From NCBI GenBank assembly GCA_020081605.1, contig JAHREC010000049.1:3286001-3350000 (forward strand): a stretch of DNA of 64,000 bases, in the 5' to 3' direction. Source of the stretch: Albifimbria verrucaria (Eukaryota; Ascomycota; Sordariomycetes; Hypocreales; Stachybotryaceae). Of this stretch, positions 11,874 through 25,127 are shown piece after piece; the first letter of the stretch is position 1; each line of letters begins with the position of its first letter. The notes beneath the pieces are model-generated. The model made no database searches. It was not told where the DNA came from and saw only the letters and a program-made list of their open reading frames with translations. Made by a program: the position numbers and the translations under genes.

Positions 11874-13850
11874 ATGGTTCGAAGACCCAGCGATCACCAA
11901 CCTTCCCTGCTCACCAAGGCCATCTTGGGCCAGTCCGACGATGACACTCACACCGATCTCCACGATTCCTTCAATGACGACCGCCGTCGCCGGTCCATGG
12001 CCAGCAACGTCAGTGTCGCCTCGACCGCCGACCTGACCAGCGACACGGGCCTTACCAGCCCTGCTCGAACCAACACCCCGAGCCCACCTCTCCCAGAGAT
12101 GACGGTTCTTCGATTCGGCGATGATCCCATCTCCAAGCACCGCAACCTTCCCGCAGCTGCCCCCGCCAAACCTCAGGAAGCACCTCGCAAGCGCTGCATC
12201 CAGTTCGCCTGCAACGCCAAGCCCGTTGTCCCGGAGCGCTCCGTGCCCATGGAGAAGGCGCCCTCGAATCAGGAGACTACACGCCGACCTTGCATCAAGT
12301 TCGCCTGCCCTGCTCGACCCTCATCGACCCAGAACACCCCTCCTGCGCCCTCGAACCTCTCGAAGAAGCCTCAAATCACTCTCCAGCTCCGGCCTCAAGC
12401 CCATGGACAGGGACCCAAGTCCCCATGATGGTGCCTCCTGCGCCCTTGTCCCCTCGTCAATTGGCTTCCCGACGCTCCCAGAGCAGAGGATCCGCACCTC
12501 GACCCAAGTTCCTTCGCGCCTCTTCCGTCGATCTGGCCCGCGACGGATCCCAGTTTCACGAGTTTGCCAGAGAGCAGGCGCGTGAGGACGACTGGATTCG
12601 CCAGGATGCCTCCGCCCTTCGCACCAAGCTGACCATCAATGATACCCTCGTCAAGGAGAACCACATTCGACGCCTGGCTACCGAGGCTGAAGAAGAGGAA
12701 GAGCTTGAGAATGACGACGACGAAGTGGCCAATGATGAGGACGACATGGAAGACGAGGACGATGACGACGCGCTGGAGGACGAGTACGACGATGAAGATG
12801 AGGAAGATGAAGATGACGATGACGACTATGATGGTGCTGATGGCTACTCTACTGACGAGGAGACCGGCTTTGCTGCCTCTGACGAAGAAGAGGACGATGA
12901 CGAGAACATGATTCTCTGGACCCCCGTTCAACATAGGGTTACGCAAAAGACAACCGAAATGCCCAGCAAGATTCGTCGACCTTCCCTTCACGAGCAACAT
13001 TCTGACTCCTCCACTTCCACCGCGAGCGCACGTGTTAGGGCTCGCCGCGAGAGACAGCGCACCAGCGTACCCGACGAGGCTCTTGATCTGCCTGACAGCA
13101 CCGATTTCGTATGTGGCACTTTGGATGAAGACCGTCCTCTCGAGGAGGCCTACCTTTCAAATCTTGCTGCGCGCAGAAACGAGAAGCTCCGCATCATTCC
13201 TCAAGATATTGATCCTAGCTTCCCTGCCTCAGACCCCGAGGATGAGGAGGAAGAGGAGCTTTACAACCCTGTGCACCACAGTAGCGATGACGAAGAGACG
13301 TGGATGCAGGGCAAAATGGAGGACCTCGACCAGGATCAGGTTCGCTCGCGAAAAAGAGAAGAGGCGATGGTGCCTCTCCCAAGCGATACCGTTCTCCTCC
13401 TCCCAAGGTTCGTGGCCGCTCACCTAAGCCGCTGTTCGAGCGAGGCTCGCCTCGAAGAGCCCGGTCTCCTGCCCCCAAGGGAATGACCACCCCGGTTGGA
13501 TCACCTCGTCAGGGCACCAATGTCAAGTTCCAGCTGGCTGGTCGTCCTGGTTTGATCCACACCAAGTCGTTGCCCCGTCCTGCTGCCCTCTTCCTCAGAA
13601 ATGGCCGATACCCTAAGAACAACCAGCACGTCGACGGTCACGTCCGTGGTGCCATTGACATCGTCAAGGGCCTCGAGAAGAAGCGTCAGCGACGCAAGGA
13701 GAAGTTCCATCAAAGTACTGTGACCGCGCCCGACGTGGTCAAATCCCGGAGCGCAAGCCGCTCCCGGGCCGCGGTGCCGAGCGTATGAAAGAGCTTGGCC
13801 TGCTTATGGCTGGAAAGAAAGATCAAGGAAACTACGTTCTTTCAATCTAA
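11874..13850 (+). CDS. Acidic DUF2457-like protein of unknown function
   Basis: A fungal protein I tentatively assign to the DUF2457 family, sometimes named 'extracellular matrix protein' in annotations. The start at 11874 has good context (ACCATGG) and gives MVRRPSDHQPSLLTKAILG. Two similar short motifs, RKRCIQFACNAKP and RRPCIKFACPARP, lie near residues 100-145. A very acidic Asp/Glu tract covers about 12690-12900. The basic C-terminal part contains SPPPKVRGRSPKPLFERGSP and a conserved-looking end, MKELGLLMAGKKDQGNYVLS. Three single-base breaks interrupt it: CCCC at 12421, AAAAA at 13351 and AAA at 13741. Each is restored by one added base. There is no signal peptide, so a nuclear or cytoplasmic role fits better than an extracellular one. 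Confidence 0.7.
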
Positions 13851-14957
13851 GCCGACAGCATATTTAATATTTTTATGACTCGACATCAGATTGATGATTT
13901 GGGAATTAGACAATGGCAACTGGGGTTACCTTTGCCAAGGCGTTTATTTCGGGAGTGATGGGTGTGGAGCATGCATCACTATAAACACCTGGGGTCCCCT
14001 GTTCATTCAACAGTTCTCGAGACACCTTCACTTTCTGTACACATTTTTATTAGTCCTTGGCATTTTATTTGCACGCCAAGGATCCTGTACATAGCACAAA
14101 TACCGGATAGTTAATCCGCACGCTTTACGACGGTCGCTGCAGGGGCGGGAGTCTGATACTGCATTCGCTTGGATACCCTCAAGGCATTCGGATACTAGGG
14201 GTCCCGGTTGGCGTTGGTTGAATTTATACACAATGATGCACATACATAGGAAATCAATTTGCACGATTTGCAACCTTTTTGTGTGAGAGATGCGTGATTG
14301 TATTTTGTGAATGAAGAAAGGAGAGGGGGTCAATTGTGCGTATCCATGACATGACGGTGGGGAACGATAATGAGAAATCGTGGTATTATTACAGTAGTGT
14401 TACATGGTGGTAATGGAAGTGGTAGCGGTGATCAGGGTGGTTAGCACTGGTGGTAGTGGTAGTAACAGTGATGGTGGTAGCAGCAATAGTGGTGGTGGTG
14501 GTAGCAGTGATGGTGGTAGCAGCAGTGATGGTGGTGTCGCCGATCTGCAGTGGATTCTTCTGGAAGTGTTGCCAGAACTGCCCTCAACTCACCCCAAAGC
14601 CTCGCCCGCCCAGTGGTTGACGAATGCGTGACGACGCTGACCACAGGATGATAACAGCATGGCCCATTGCCAAATCAGATGATTGATGGATTGGATGGAT
14701 GGAACTCGATCGTGTGTGGCGTGGACGGGCAAGGGACATGTTCGCCCCGATGGTGATTTCTAAGCCTGGAAATCCAGGCATCTCCCGGCGCAGGGCCGTC
14801 CAGGCTTGGTTTCTGCCAGCTTTCGGTATCCAAACGAAACTACCTTTCGATGCTCATTATCACCCCCTCGAACCGAACCGAACCCAAGATACCCTCCACA
14901 CACCCCGGCCTACACCCCTAGAATAATTCATCGAGCCGTTTCCTTCGTCAGCCCATC
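13851..14957. other. Intergenic spacer, 3' flank and SAR1 promoter
   Basis: No supported gene. It holds a GGT/AGC-rich repeat (separate entry). Upstream of SAR1 it has pyrimidine-rich sequence with CGAACCGAACCGAACC near 14870. Confidence 0.6.
14406..14536. repeat. GGTGGTAGCAG-type imperfect minisatellite
   Basis: About 130 bp of imperfect units such as CAGTGATGGTGGTAGCAG, interspersed with GGT and AGC triplets. It lies between the 3' end of the DUF2457-like gene and SAR1. It would encode Gly/Ser runs, but no gene context supports translation. Confidence 0.8.
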
Positions 14958-15839
<882 letters not shown>

Positions 15840-16821
15840 GAAGGGAGCAGCAGATACGAGGAGGGGCAAGGAAGAAGAGCACGTTAGACAGCGTTGGCGC
15901 TGTTGGAAAGACAGTGCAGCGGAGGATATTTTGCGTGGCTCCGTATTGCGTGTCTAGCCATGGGCCGACGGTGCTTTGGCAAAGGTGAAGGACGGTCATT
16001 TGGTGAGATTCGGGCATTCGGCGAACGTTGGTCGTACAGTTCCATGAAGTTCCATGATACTATCAATAATACCTCGCTTTTTCGAGACGCCTGGCGATCT
16101 TGACAGTTGAAAGTGATGCAGCGACTCTGGTCATCACGGTCTCACTGGTGTGGCAGAAGGGTCACGGACGGGACGGATCGAGATGGTGCTGATGGCTCCT
16201 CTTGTTTGAAACCATTTGTTTTAAAAGTAGGGGAAAAAACATACATTTGTAAACGGAAACCTGATCGCCGACCAGACGGTAGCAGAAGCGATCATGGACG
16301 AGAACAGAGGTGACTTGGCCACATGCGGACGATGTAACCTGGATGGAATTTGCGACGGAGACTTACACGGAGACGCTGTACGGCGAGTACTGTAATTGTA
16401 GTGAGCACAAGGGTGCTACCGTGCAATAGTGCAAGCAACTGTAGCAGTATAGCAGTACAGCAGTACGGCAGGGCCGGGACAGCAAGGTACAGTAGGAGTG
16501 GGAGGGTCCTGGCTTTGCCCCACAGCTTCCCCAACGAAACAACCCCAGTCGACGTCATGGCCGCTCGCTCTCTTTAATCCATCCTCAAGATCAGCGACGT
16601 TTGAACAAGCTTACCTGATGCTACTGTAGCACACCAGCCACGGCCCGCCTGCGACGGAGCATAGTAGCTCGTTCATTTCTACAATCGCCATACCGCACTG
16701 CACTGCACTACACTACTCTGCTCTGCTCTGCTCTGCTCTGCATCACATCCATCTTTCTCGCTACATCTACTTTCCTTGCTCGCCATGCTAGAGACGTACA
16801 CCTGCTCCCACCACCACCACC
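15840..16821. other. Intergenic spacer and lipase-gene promoter
   Basis: No gene supported. It contains GTA/CAGTA-rich repeats around 16440-16500 and a pentanucleotide tract just upstream of the next start. Confidence 0.6.
16694..16740. repeat. (CACTG)n then (CTCTG)n pentanucleotide tract
   Basis: A short CACTG run followed by five consecutive CTCTG units, about 80-130 bp upstream of the ATG of the patatin-type lipase. Confidence 0.85.
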
Positions 16822-19202
16822 ATGTCTGAGAAGCACGCCCACTTCTTCCCACGGGATACCCCAGATACCATCTACGGCTTTCCTCCCGAGCAGTTCGATC
16901 CCTCCGCCCTCCCCGATATAGATCACGAGTTCCTCGACCCGGAGGACCTCCGCGCATTCGAGAGAGCCCTGCATGCCCCGATCCCTTGCAGAGTCCGGCC
17001 GCTGATGAGGCGAGATCACCGAAGCTCTCCGCCTCCTTTACCCTCACTAAGCGAAATTCTGAGAGCGTCTTTGATGACGATGCCTCGGCCGTCGCTGCGG
17101 CTGCTGGCGCTGCGGGCGGCGATCTGAACGTCCCACCGTCGCCGTCGCCGTCGCCCGCGCCTGAGCATGGGAGCCAGGGTACCTTTATTACGGCGCAGAA
17201 CGACTGGGCTCCGGTGACACCCAACTATCACAACAAGCGCGGCTCCAAAAGAGGCGCAAGCGCGCAAAGGTCGCTGTCGAAGGCCTGCTAGGGACTCGCA
17301 CCCGGGACGAGACGCGCGAGGGCTACCTCTACCAGTTGGTCAAGTGGCCGCTGCTCGGCTCCATCTTCCTCTGGCTCGCATGTCTCAGCGTCGCCTATCT
17401 CTCGACGCGGCTGTATATCTGGGTCTACGAACACTTCTTTACCTGGCGAGGCCAGCGCCAGAGGCTACGTAGGAAGCTACACCAGGCGTCCAACTACCGT
17501 GACTGGGTGGCCGCCGCCAAGGAGCTCGATCGTTACCTAGGAAGGCAAGCGTGGAAAGAGGAGAATAGTTTTGCCTACTACGACTACAAGACAGTGAGGA
17601 GGGTCTGGGACCAGTTGAGAAAGACGAGGGCCAAGGCCGAGGCGCAGGAGGATGAGCGCGAGCCCAGCGACGGCGGCAAGGCAGTGGATGATCTCAAAGC
17701 TCTGCTAGAAGCTTGCGTCAAGAACAACTTTGTTGGAATCGAGAACGCTCGGTTGTATAGCCAAACGTACTACGGCACAAAGAATCTGGTGCAGAATTTT
17801 ATAGATGAGAGTAAGTGTCTTTCGCGACGTTGTGACGAGAGGATGAGCTAACGTTCCATCAGCCGAGAAGAGTCTCAAATTTCTCATGCACACGCAGCAA
17901 TTGGACAACGAGTCGAAGCGGTTACTCTTCAAGCATGTCTACGCAAACTACGGACGCACGGCGCTCTGCTTATCTGGAGGCGCCGCTTTTGCTTACTATC
18001 ACATTGGTCTTGTTAGGGCCTTGGTGGATGCGGACCTGTTGCCCGATGTCATTACCGGAACTAGCGGCGGCGCGCTGGTTGCGGCGCTGGTTGCTACCCG
18101 AACCAACGACGAGCTCAAGCAGTTGCTGGTGCCGGCCTTGTCGCAACGCATCAATGCTTGCCGTGAGGGAGTGACGGTCTGGCTACCGAGATGGTGGCGG
18201 ACGGGTGCGCGGTTCGATTCGGTGGACTGGGCTCAACGATGCAGCTGGTGGACAAGGGGTTCCATGACGTTCCGCGAAGCGTACGAGAGGACGGGTCGCA
18301 TCCTAAACGTGTCGTGCGTACCGGCAGACCCTCACTCACCTACGATTCTGTGTAACTACCTGACGAGCCCCGACTGTGTCATCTGGTCCGCGGTGCTGGC
18401 GTCGGCGGCACGTGCCGGGCATCTTGAATCCGGTCGTGCTGATGATGAAGATGAGGACGGTACTCTCGCACCGTATTCGTTCGGGCACAAGTGGAAGGAC
18501 GGTAGCCTCCGGACCGATATCCCGATCAAGGCGCTTAACACACACTTCAACGTCAACTTCACCATCGTCAGCCAGGTGAACCCGCACATCAACCTGTTCT
18601 TCTTCTCGTCTAGGGGATCGGTGGGACGCCCGGTAACGCACCGTAAGGGCCGTGGTTGGCGTGGAGGGTACGTCATGTCTGCGATGGAGCACTACCTGAA
18701 GCTGGACATGAACAAGTGGCTCAAGTTCATCCGGCACGCCGAGCTGCTCCCACGGCCGCTGGGCCAGGACTGGAGCCAGCTTTGGCTGCAGCAGTTCAGC
18801 GGAACCATCACAATCTGGCCTAAGTCGATCCCGTCGGACTTTTACTACATCCTGACGGACCCTGACCCGCAGCGGTTGGCACGGATGATCCACGAGGGCA
18901 AGCAGAGCGCGTTCCCGAAGCTCAAGTTCATCGCGAACCGGCTCAAGGTGGAGCGGCTGATCGAGCAGGGCCGGCGGGAGACGCGGCCGTGGGTGCGACG
19001 GGGTAGCATTCAGCGGATCTTGAGCGAGGATGACTTGAGGAGCATACTGGTGGCGGAGACTGGTACAGGGGCGACGACAGAGGAGGACACGGAGGGAGAG
19101 GATGTGAGCGGGCTGGGGTTGGGGGTGACGGCGCTGGAAGATGACGAGGACGGAGAACAGGAGGAGCATTTCGCCGAGGAAGCACAGGACAAGACTGATT
19201 AA
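16822..19202 (+). CDS. Patatin-like phospholipase / triacylglycerol lipase
   Basis: A membrane-anchored member of the patatin lipases that include yeast Tgl3/4/5 and plant SDP1. Exons are 16822-17810 and 17863-19202. After a charged leader (MSEKHAHFF) a hydrophobic segment GSIFLWLACLSVAYLSTRLY lies near residue 180. The catalytic domain has the oxyanion loop CLSGGAAFAYYHIGLV, the nucleophile elbow GTSGG, and the Asp site in WKDGSLRTDIPI. The tail is acidic. Frame breaks occur at CCCC 16976, AAAA 17247 and a compensating pair near 18408 and 18455. Between that pair the written frame replaces a conserved VPGILNPVVLMMK with an unrelated acidic stretch. It probably acts on lipid droplets or ER lipids; the substrate is not determinable from sequence. 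Confidence 0.88.
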
Positions 19203-20273
19203 GTAGGGTGCAAGCGCGAGCGGTTATATCATAGCATGTAAGATTCTTGTTTTTGTTTTGTCCTTTTTTTGTTATATACTTTTGTATTGATGCTGGGGGT
19301 TACGAGTTGCATGAGGATGTAGAAGGACATGGTATGTTAGAGGGTTTAGCTTATAAGCAGAGTCGAGTCTGTATAGTATGAGGGAAGCAGCCTTATGTTG
19401 GGCGATTGTTAACAAGCTAGGATAAATAGGTAGCTTTTATGAATTGATTTAATCTATATGTGTATGTTTTGATTTTGTTTCCTTTATATGCTTTTTTAGT
19501 ACATTTCTTTCTTTTCTTCTTCTTCTTTTCTTCTTCTTCTTTTCTTCTCTACATTTTTTTCTATTTTATTTTCTTCGATTCCCTCTATTTATACTATAAT
19601 GGTGGTTAATCTGTTGTGGCTCTCATGTCTTGTCAATGGTTCATAATAAGAGACAGAACCGAAATTGCCAGTGATTACTGCAGCGAAAAGAAATAAGAAA
19701 AGGACATGTCATGAATTCTAGTACACGAGGTTCCACGGTTTTCCATGGCCCAATTCGCATGGACCACCCGAAATGGAGATCTGAGAGCGACTTATTTTTG
19801 GCGCTGGGCCTTGGGCTGGCACTGGCGCTGGCACTCGCACATGTGAACACGGTGGTAGGTACGCAAGGTACAGCAAGGTTGGCCCTTTTTGGGTTGCAGG
19901 GTCCCTGACGTCCTGTCCCGCCTTATCCTGCCCTATCCATTGGCGAGGGGCGCGGTGGAGGACAGATAATCCGGCCACCGAACCACCGTGTCCGTAACAC
20001 TTTCGTTTTCCCATTAAGCCAAGTAAGTCGAGTCAAGTCAAAGGCCAGGAAACAACTGGAATGGCCCAACGCTCCCGCAACCTTGGACGTTGATATTGGC
20101 CCTCTTCGTTTCCCCTTGTTTTGCGCGATTCCCTTTTATTTTCCTTTTTTTTCTATTATCAGTCCTGGGCTTTGATCCCTCGCGCCCATACCCCTCGCTC
20201 TCTAACCTCCCTCCCTCCGTTGGCTGGTCGTGGGCTTGAGCTCCCACCACCAACCACCACCACCACCGCAACC
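19203..20273. other. Intergenic spacer and SEC63 promoter
   Basis: AT-rich 3' flank with a pyrimidine tract, then a pyrimidine-rich leader before SEC63. No gene supported. Confidence 0.6.
19505..19549. repeat. Imperfect TTC/CTT microsatellite
   Basis: Runs of CTTCTTCTTTT on the plus strand in the AT-rich 3' flank of the lipase gene. Confidence 0.85.
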
Positions 20274-22494
20274 ATGAGCTCCGAATACTCGTACGACGAC
20301 GAGGCTCAGTTCTTCCCTTCTTCATCCTCACCGTCAGCGCCCTGGTGACGCTGCCCCTGACCTACTCGCTGCTGCGCCCGTCCAAGGACGACGAGAAGCT
20401 CGCCCCGCGCATCCAGACCTCGTACAAGCCCGAGCATGGCGATGTCGTCGCCAGTCTGCGGTCCGCCCAGAAGCGCAAGCAGCGCAGGGTCAAGCGCACC
20501 CTTGTCGTCATTGCCGGCTGGGCCGTCATGGCCGCTATGGTCTACCTGATCATGGTCACCAAGCAGACCGTTCACAAGATCTGGAACCCCTATGATATCC
20601 TCGGCATCTCAGAGGTAACGTCTCCCCATACCATCGCCACGACGCCCGATCCCGTATACTGACACGTGCCCTCCCCAACAGTCCGCCACTGAGAAGCAGA
20701 TCCGTTCCCACTACAAGAAGCTCTCCCTCAAGTTCCACCCCGACAAGGCTCGCCCCGACCCCGCCAAGAACGAAACCCTCGAGACCCTCAACGACCACTA
20801 CGTCGGTCTCACCAAGGCCTATCAGGCCCTGACCGACGAGGATGTGCGCAACAACTACATCCAGTACGGTCACCCCGACGGCAAGCAGAGCTTCAGCATC
20901 GGCATTGCCCTGCCCCGCTTCATCGTCGCCGACGGCAATGGCAAGTACGTCGTACTGCTCTACACCATGCTGCTCGGCGTTCTGCTGCCCTACCTCGTCG
21001 GCTCCTGGTGGTACGGTACCAAGAGGAGGTCCAAGGAGGGTGTCCTCATGGAGAGCGCCAACAACCTCTTCCGCAAGTACAAGGAGACCATGGACGAGGG
21101 CGCCATCATCGCCGCCCTCAGCACCGGTAAGGAGTTTGACGACGTCCTCAAGGGCGACAAGGCCGAGTCAGGTCTGTCCAAGATCGAGTCGCGCATCGCC
21201 GCGCCCTCCGAGCACTACCAGTACGCCTGCGGATTCACCAACAAGGACAAGATTGCCCTCGAGGACCTCGACAACGGCGTCTCTCGCAAGGCCCTCGCTT
21301 TGCTCTGGGCCTACCTTGGCCGTGTCGAGCTCGACGACCAGGCCCTGACCAAGGCCAAGTACGAGGTCGCTCCCATCGCCCGCACCCTGAACCAGTCCTT
21401 CGCCGCCATCGCCCTCGCCTATGGAAGCACCGGCCCCATCATGGGCTCCTTCCACGCCAACCAGCACATCATCCAGGCCATCCCTCCCAAGGCCTCTCCT
21501 CTTCTCCAGCTCCCTCATTTTAACCCCAAGATTGTCGCCGCCGTTGAGGGCGACGCCAAGATTCACTCCACCGTTCAGCAGTTCATGGACCTCCCCGACG
21601 CTCGCCGAAGGCAACTCGCCGTTGGCCAGGGTCTGTTGACCGAGGAGCAGTACAAGGAGGCGGTCGGTGTCGGCAAGCAGCTTCCCTTCTTCCGCGTTGC
21701 CAAGGCTTTCTTCAAGGTTACCGGAGAGCGCATCATCATCCCCTCGTCCCTCGTCACCCTTGTCATCAAGGGCCGCTTCATCCCCGGCACTGAGAACGTC
21801 CCCGCCGTTAACGAGCTCGACCTGGAAGACATTGACCCCGCCGAGGACGACCTCGAGGCGCTCATGGGCCGCAAGAAGACCACCGTTAAGGGCCCTGACG
21901 GCAAGCCCGTGTCCATCGAGGAGCAGTCTGTCCTTCCCCGTTGACCTTTGCGCCGCACTACGCCCGCGAGCAGACCCCAAGTGGTACGCCTTCCTGAGCG
22001 ACTCCAAGCAGGGCAAGATGGCCGTGCCACCCTTTGCCTTTAGCAAGTTCGACAAGCCCATTCTGGACGACGAGGGTCGCCCGACGTTCGCCATGCAGAC
22101 ACTGAAGGCGCAGTTCGCCGCGCCGCCACAGACTGGTCACTACACCTTTGTCATGCACGTTGTGTGTGACTCGTACGTTGGTTTCGACACCAAGATGGAG
22201 GTGACGCTGGTTGTCGACGACGCCAGCAAGGCCGCTGAGATGACTGCCGAGGACGAGATCAGCGAGCCAGATGAGGGTAAATTAACGGATTCCTTACCAA
22301 AAACACACATGACAAATACTGACAACTCTCCAGACTCGATCGCCGGCCAAATGCAAGCCCTCAAGACCGGCCAGGCTCCTCCGCCGTCCAAGTCCCGTCG
22401 CATACAGGAGGAAGACTCAGACGAGGAGAGCGGCACGGACGAGGAGGAGGACGACACGAGCGCTACCAACACAGACACGGAAGACGAGTCATAG
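20274..22494 (+). CDS. SEC63: ER translocation protein Sec63 (J-domain subunit)
   Basis: Sec63 sits in the ER membrane with Sec61/62/71/72 and recruits BiP/Kar2 through its lumenal J domain. Exons are 20274-20614, 20682-22276 and 22334-22494. The order is as in yeast: start MSSEYSYDDEAQFF, first membrane helix (ILTVSALVTLPLTYSLL), second helix (VVIAGWAVMAAMVYLIMV), J domain with KFHPDKARPD, third helix (YTMLLGVLLPYLVGSWW), then the cytosolic Brl domain and a long acidic tail (EEDSDEES...) that in yeast contacts Sec62. Breaks lie at CCC 20315, CCCC 21936 and CCCC 21975. Adding one base at each joins FFPFFILTV and LPPLTFAPHYAR to the rest. Both introns are GT-AG and 57-67 bp. Confidence 0.95.
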
Positions 22495-23176
22495 AGGAAT
22501 GTTCCTTGCTTGTGGTTTTCGGTAGATAGTTTGTTTTTTTACAAAAGAACGGTAAAAGAGATCTGTCGTTTTTTTTTTTGAAAGAATTCTTGTTTTTTCT
22601 TCTTTAAGAACGTGACCGGCAGATATTGGAGGCAAGGAGGCATAATATCTACGTAAGCATATGAGATGGGAGCATTGACGGGAAGTTTTGTCGAGGCGGT
22701 TGCGGCAAGAATTGTGATCATGGATAAGGGGGACTTTGGAGGATGGGAGTTTTATGTATGGCCAGGAGTCTATTGTTTGTTAGGCAGATTCACACGTACC
22801 TATATAACGATTCTTGCTTGTTAAAGTCGCTGATACGTATAATTTTTTTATCGTGAGCTCGTTGATCTGCCGAGGGTGGTGTTAGTATCGAGTTGGATGT
22901 GTGGCATGGGGCTCAACGGCAGTGATGGACGACAGCGAGGTCTTGGGGACCATTCAAGTTTGATTCAAGCTCGCCAACCCAGCAGCAGCAGATTAGTCCT
23001 CGCCCGTCCGTGGGGCTCAGCCATGCAATCTTATATATACAATATGGTTTACCAAACGCTTGGATGCAACAAACACCTGTCACTTGTTTCCCACTTGTCG
23101 AATACCTGATAACCTGTGCCCTGTTCAAAACAGATAAAACAAAACGCCAGCATGCCCGCACTCAGCCCAGCTTAGA
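22495..23176. other. Convergent intergenic spacer
   Basis: 3' flank shared by SEC63 (plus) and the next minus-strand gene. It has T-rich runs near 22530-22600 and no supported gene. Confidence 0.65.
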
Positions 23177-25127
23177 TCAGCACACTCTCACGCCGCATAC
23201 CTCCACGCCCTTGCCTTCAACGCGGGCCGGCCTGCCAAAGTACGTCCTCATGAGCTCTTGTACGAAGACGACGTCGCTGGCGCTCCACACGTCGAGACCC
23301 ATCTGTTCAACTGCACGGCTGTCCACGGTGACGGCTTCTGCGTCGTCATCCTGCTCTGCCTGTCTAAGCAGGGCGTCTCGATCCGCGCTTGTGGGCTCGT
23401 CGTCTTCGTCGGCATACGGCTCTTCCACTGCATCGACAACGTCAGACAAGGTGGAGAGCATCTGCGTGGTGAGGCGGTGGAAGTAAGCGATGATGGCGAG
23501 CTCTATGCGGGCCTCATCCTTATCTGAACCGCGCTGGTTGGCGAGAGAGGTGAGAGACTCAGTCAGGATCTCGCGGGAGGGCGTACGGGGCATGGACATT
23601 GGTGACTGGGGAACGGCTCGAGGTCTGCGAGAAGAGCTGCGTCCCGTGCCGCTTCCTCTTGTAGCTCGGAGCGTGGTTGCTCACCGGCACTGGCCCACCA
23701 CATGAAGCCGTTGTAGGCGAGAGCGGACCAACTCGAAGGCTCAACCAGGCGATCGACCGTATCTTCCTGACCAGACTTGGGTGTGCTCTTGAATCCGTTG
23801 GAGAGCTTGGTAGCCGAGCTATCCGCTTCTGGCGAATCGACACTAACAGCAGGAGCTACAGACGCGGATGCGGTCACAAGACGGGCAAGGCCGCTGCGGA
23901 GAGCATTAAAGCGTCGGAGATCGCGTTGCGTAGCCTTGACGGGTCGGCCTCGGGGACACTCGACAACAGGCCACGCCTTGTCTTTGGCGTTGACGGAATG
24001 CTCAGGCGGCATGGTGATGAGCATATCCCAGAGGGTGTCCTTCATGGCAAGAATGCTGTCGGTTGTGCAGGCGATCCAGCCAGAGCTCAACTCATCTTCG
24101 GCTGCGCTTTCGGCTTGGCGTTTGGATGCCTCTAGATCTTCCATAAGGGAGTGAATGTCGTGGACGCCAATGGTGAAGAGAGGTCGCAGGCGCTGAGTGG
24201 GCGAGGAGGTGGGAAGGATATCAATGACTGAGAGGGGATGTTGGAGAGGATGGAGATGTTGTATACTGTAGGACACGATTAGATAGTGTTACGGTACTTT
24301 GGGACGCTTGCTTACCAAAGTCGCAGATTTCATGTACAGGAGCGTGGCACGAGATCAATATGCGTCGCCGCAGCAAGGCGGCTCTGTGGATGGGGAATAT
24401 GAGAGGTCCAAACTTGTCCAAAAGGCTAGATAAACTCCAGGCGGGATGATGCGGCGAAAGCTTGGGTCCAGGGGCCGGTGGCAGGGCGGCGCCGTCCGAG
24501 GCAGAGCGATTACGGGAGTGGCCTTTGCGCAGCGGAGGGATGGCGTTGGCAAAAGAAACGGAGGGGAGGCCAGAGGAGTGTCCCCAAGGCGTGGCTGCAA
24601 GGAGTCTTCTCCTTCTTGGCCTTGTGAGTTTCCCAATATTGCTCGAGCTGGGCCGTGTCCTTGCGATCTTTGGCAAGTTTCCTGATGAAGGGTCAGCAAG
24701 ATGACAGGACTGTAATCAAACGTCGACATACGCAGCCAGTCCCTTCAGGCCCTCGGCATGCCTCCAAGAACGGCCCAGCCTTCCATAGCTCAGGGGCACG
24801 AGAATGCCAACGGCAATCATGCGGGCGTTGCGGGCATCCTCCTCGTCGCAGGGCTCGTTGACAAAGGCGCTCAGGCCGGCGTGGGTGCGCTCGTGGACAA
24901 AGTAGATGAGGTCGTCGGTGACGGTGTGCAGGCCCGAGGGCAGGGACTTGTACTCGACGGTGCCGTCGAGCTCGAGGCCAGACTCGGCCTGCTTCCAGAC
25001 GATGGTGTAGCCGGCCTTGACGTCGAAGTCGATGAGGAAGAGGGCGGAGATGGGGGACGTCGGCGGCGGAGGCGCCAGAGGGCACAGGGACGGACAGAGA
25101 GGGCTGTCCGCGACGCGAGGAAGCCAT
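23177..25127 (-). CDS. DENND11/LCHN-like DENN-related protein (DUF4484)
   Basis: Homologue of human DENND11 (LCHN), a divergent DENN protein thought to act on Rab GTPases. Exons are 25127-24732, 24681-24316 and 24265-23177. Diagnostic blocks in order are FLIDFDVKAGYTIVWK, VEYKSLPSGLHTVTDDLIYF, RNARMIAVGILVP, AALLRRRILISCHAPVHEI, PLFTIGVHDIHSL, WIACTTDSIL and the C-terminal MGLDVWSASDVVFVQELMR. Both introns are short GT-AG with clear acceptors. At least four frame breaks occur: near 25070, near 24600, GGGG 24234 and GGGG 23608. All but the one near 24600 are restored by one added base. The start at 25127 has good context and gives MASSRRGQPSL. The fungal role is not established. Confidence 0.85.

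Noticed and set aside
18336..19169. 277-codon minus-strand frame opposite the patatin lipase
   Set aside because: Antisense shadow; Arg/Leu/Pro-rich, with no domain.
21168..22094. 308-codon minus-strand frame opposite SEC63
   Set aside because: Antisense shadow of a well-identified gene, created by its GC-rich third codon positions.
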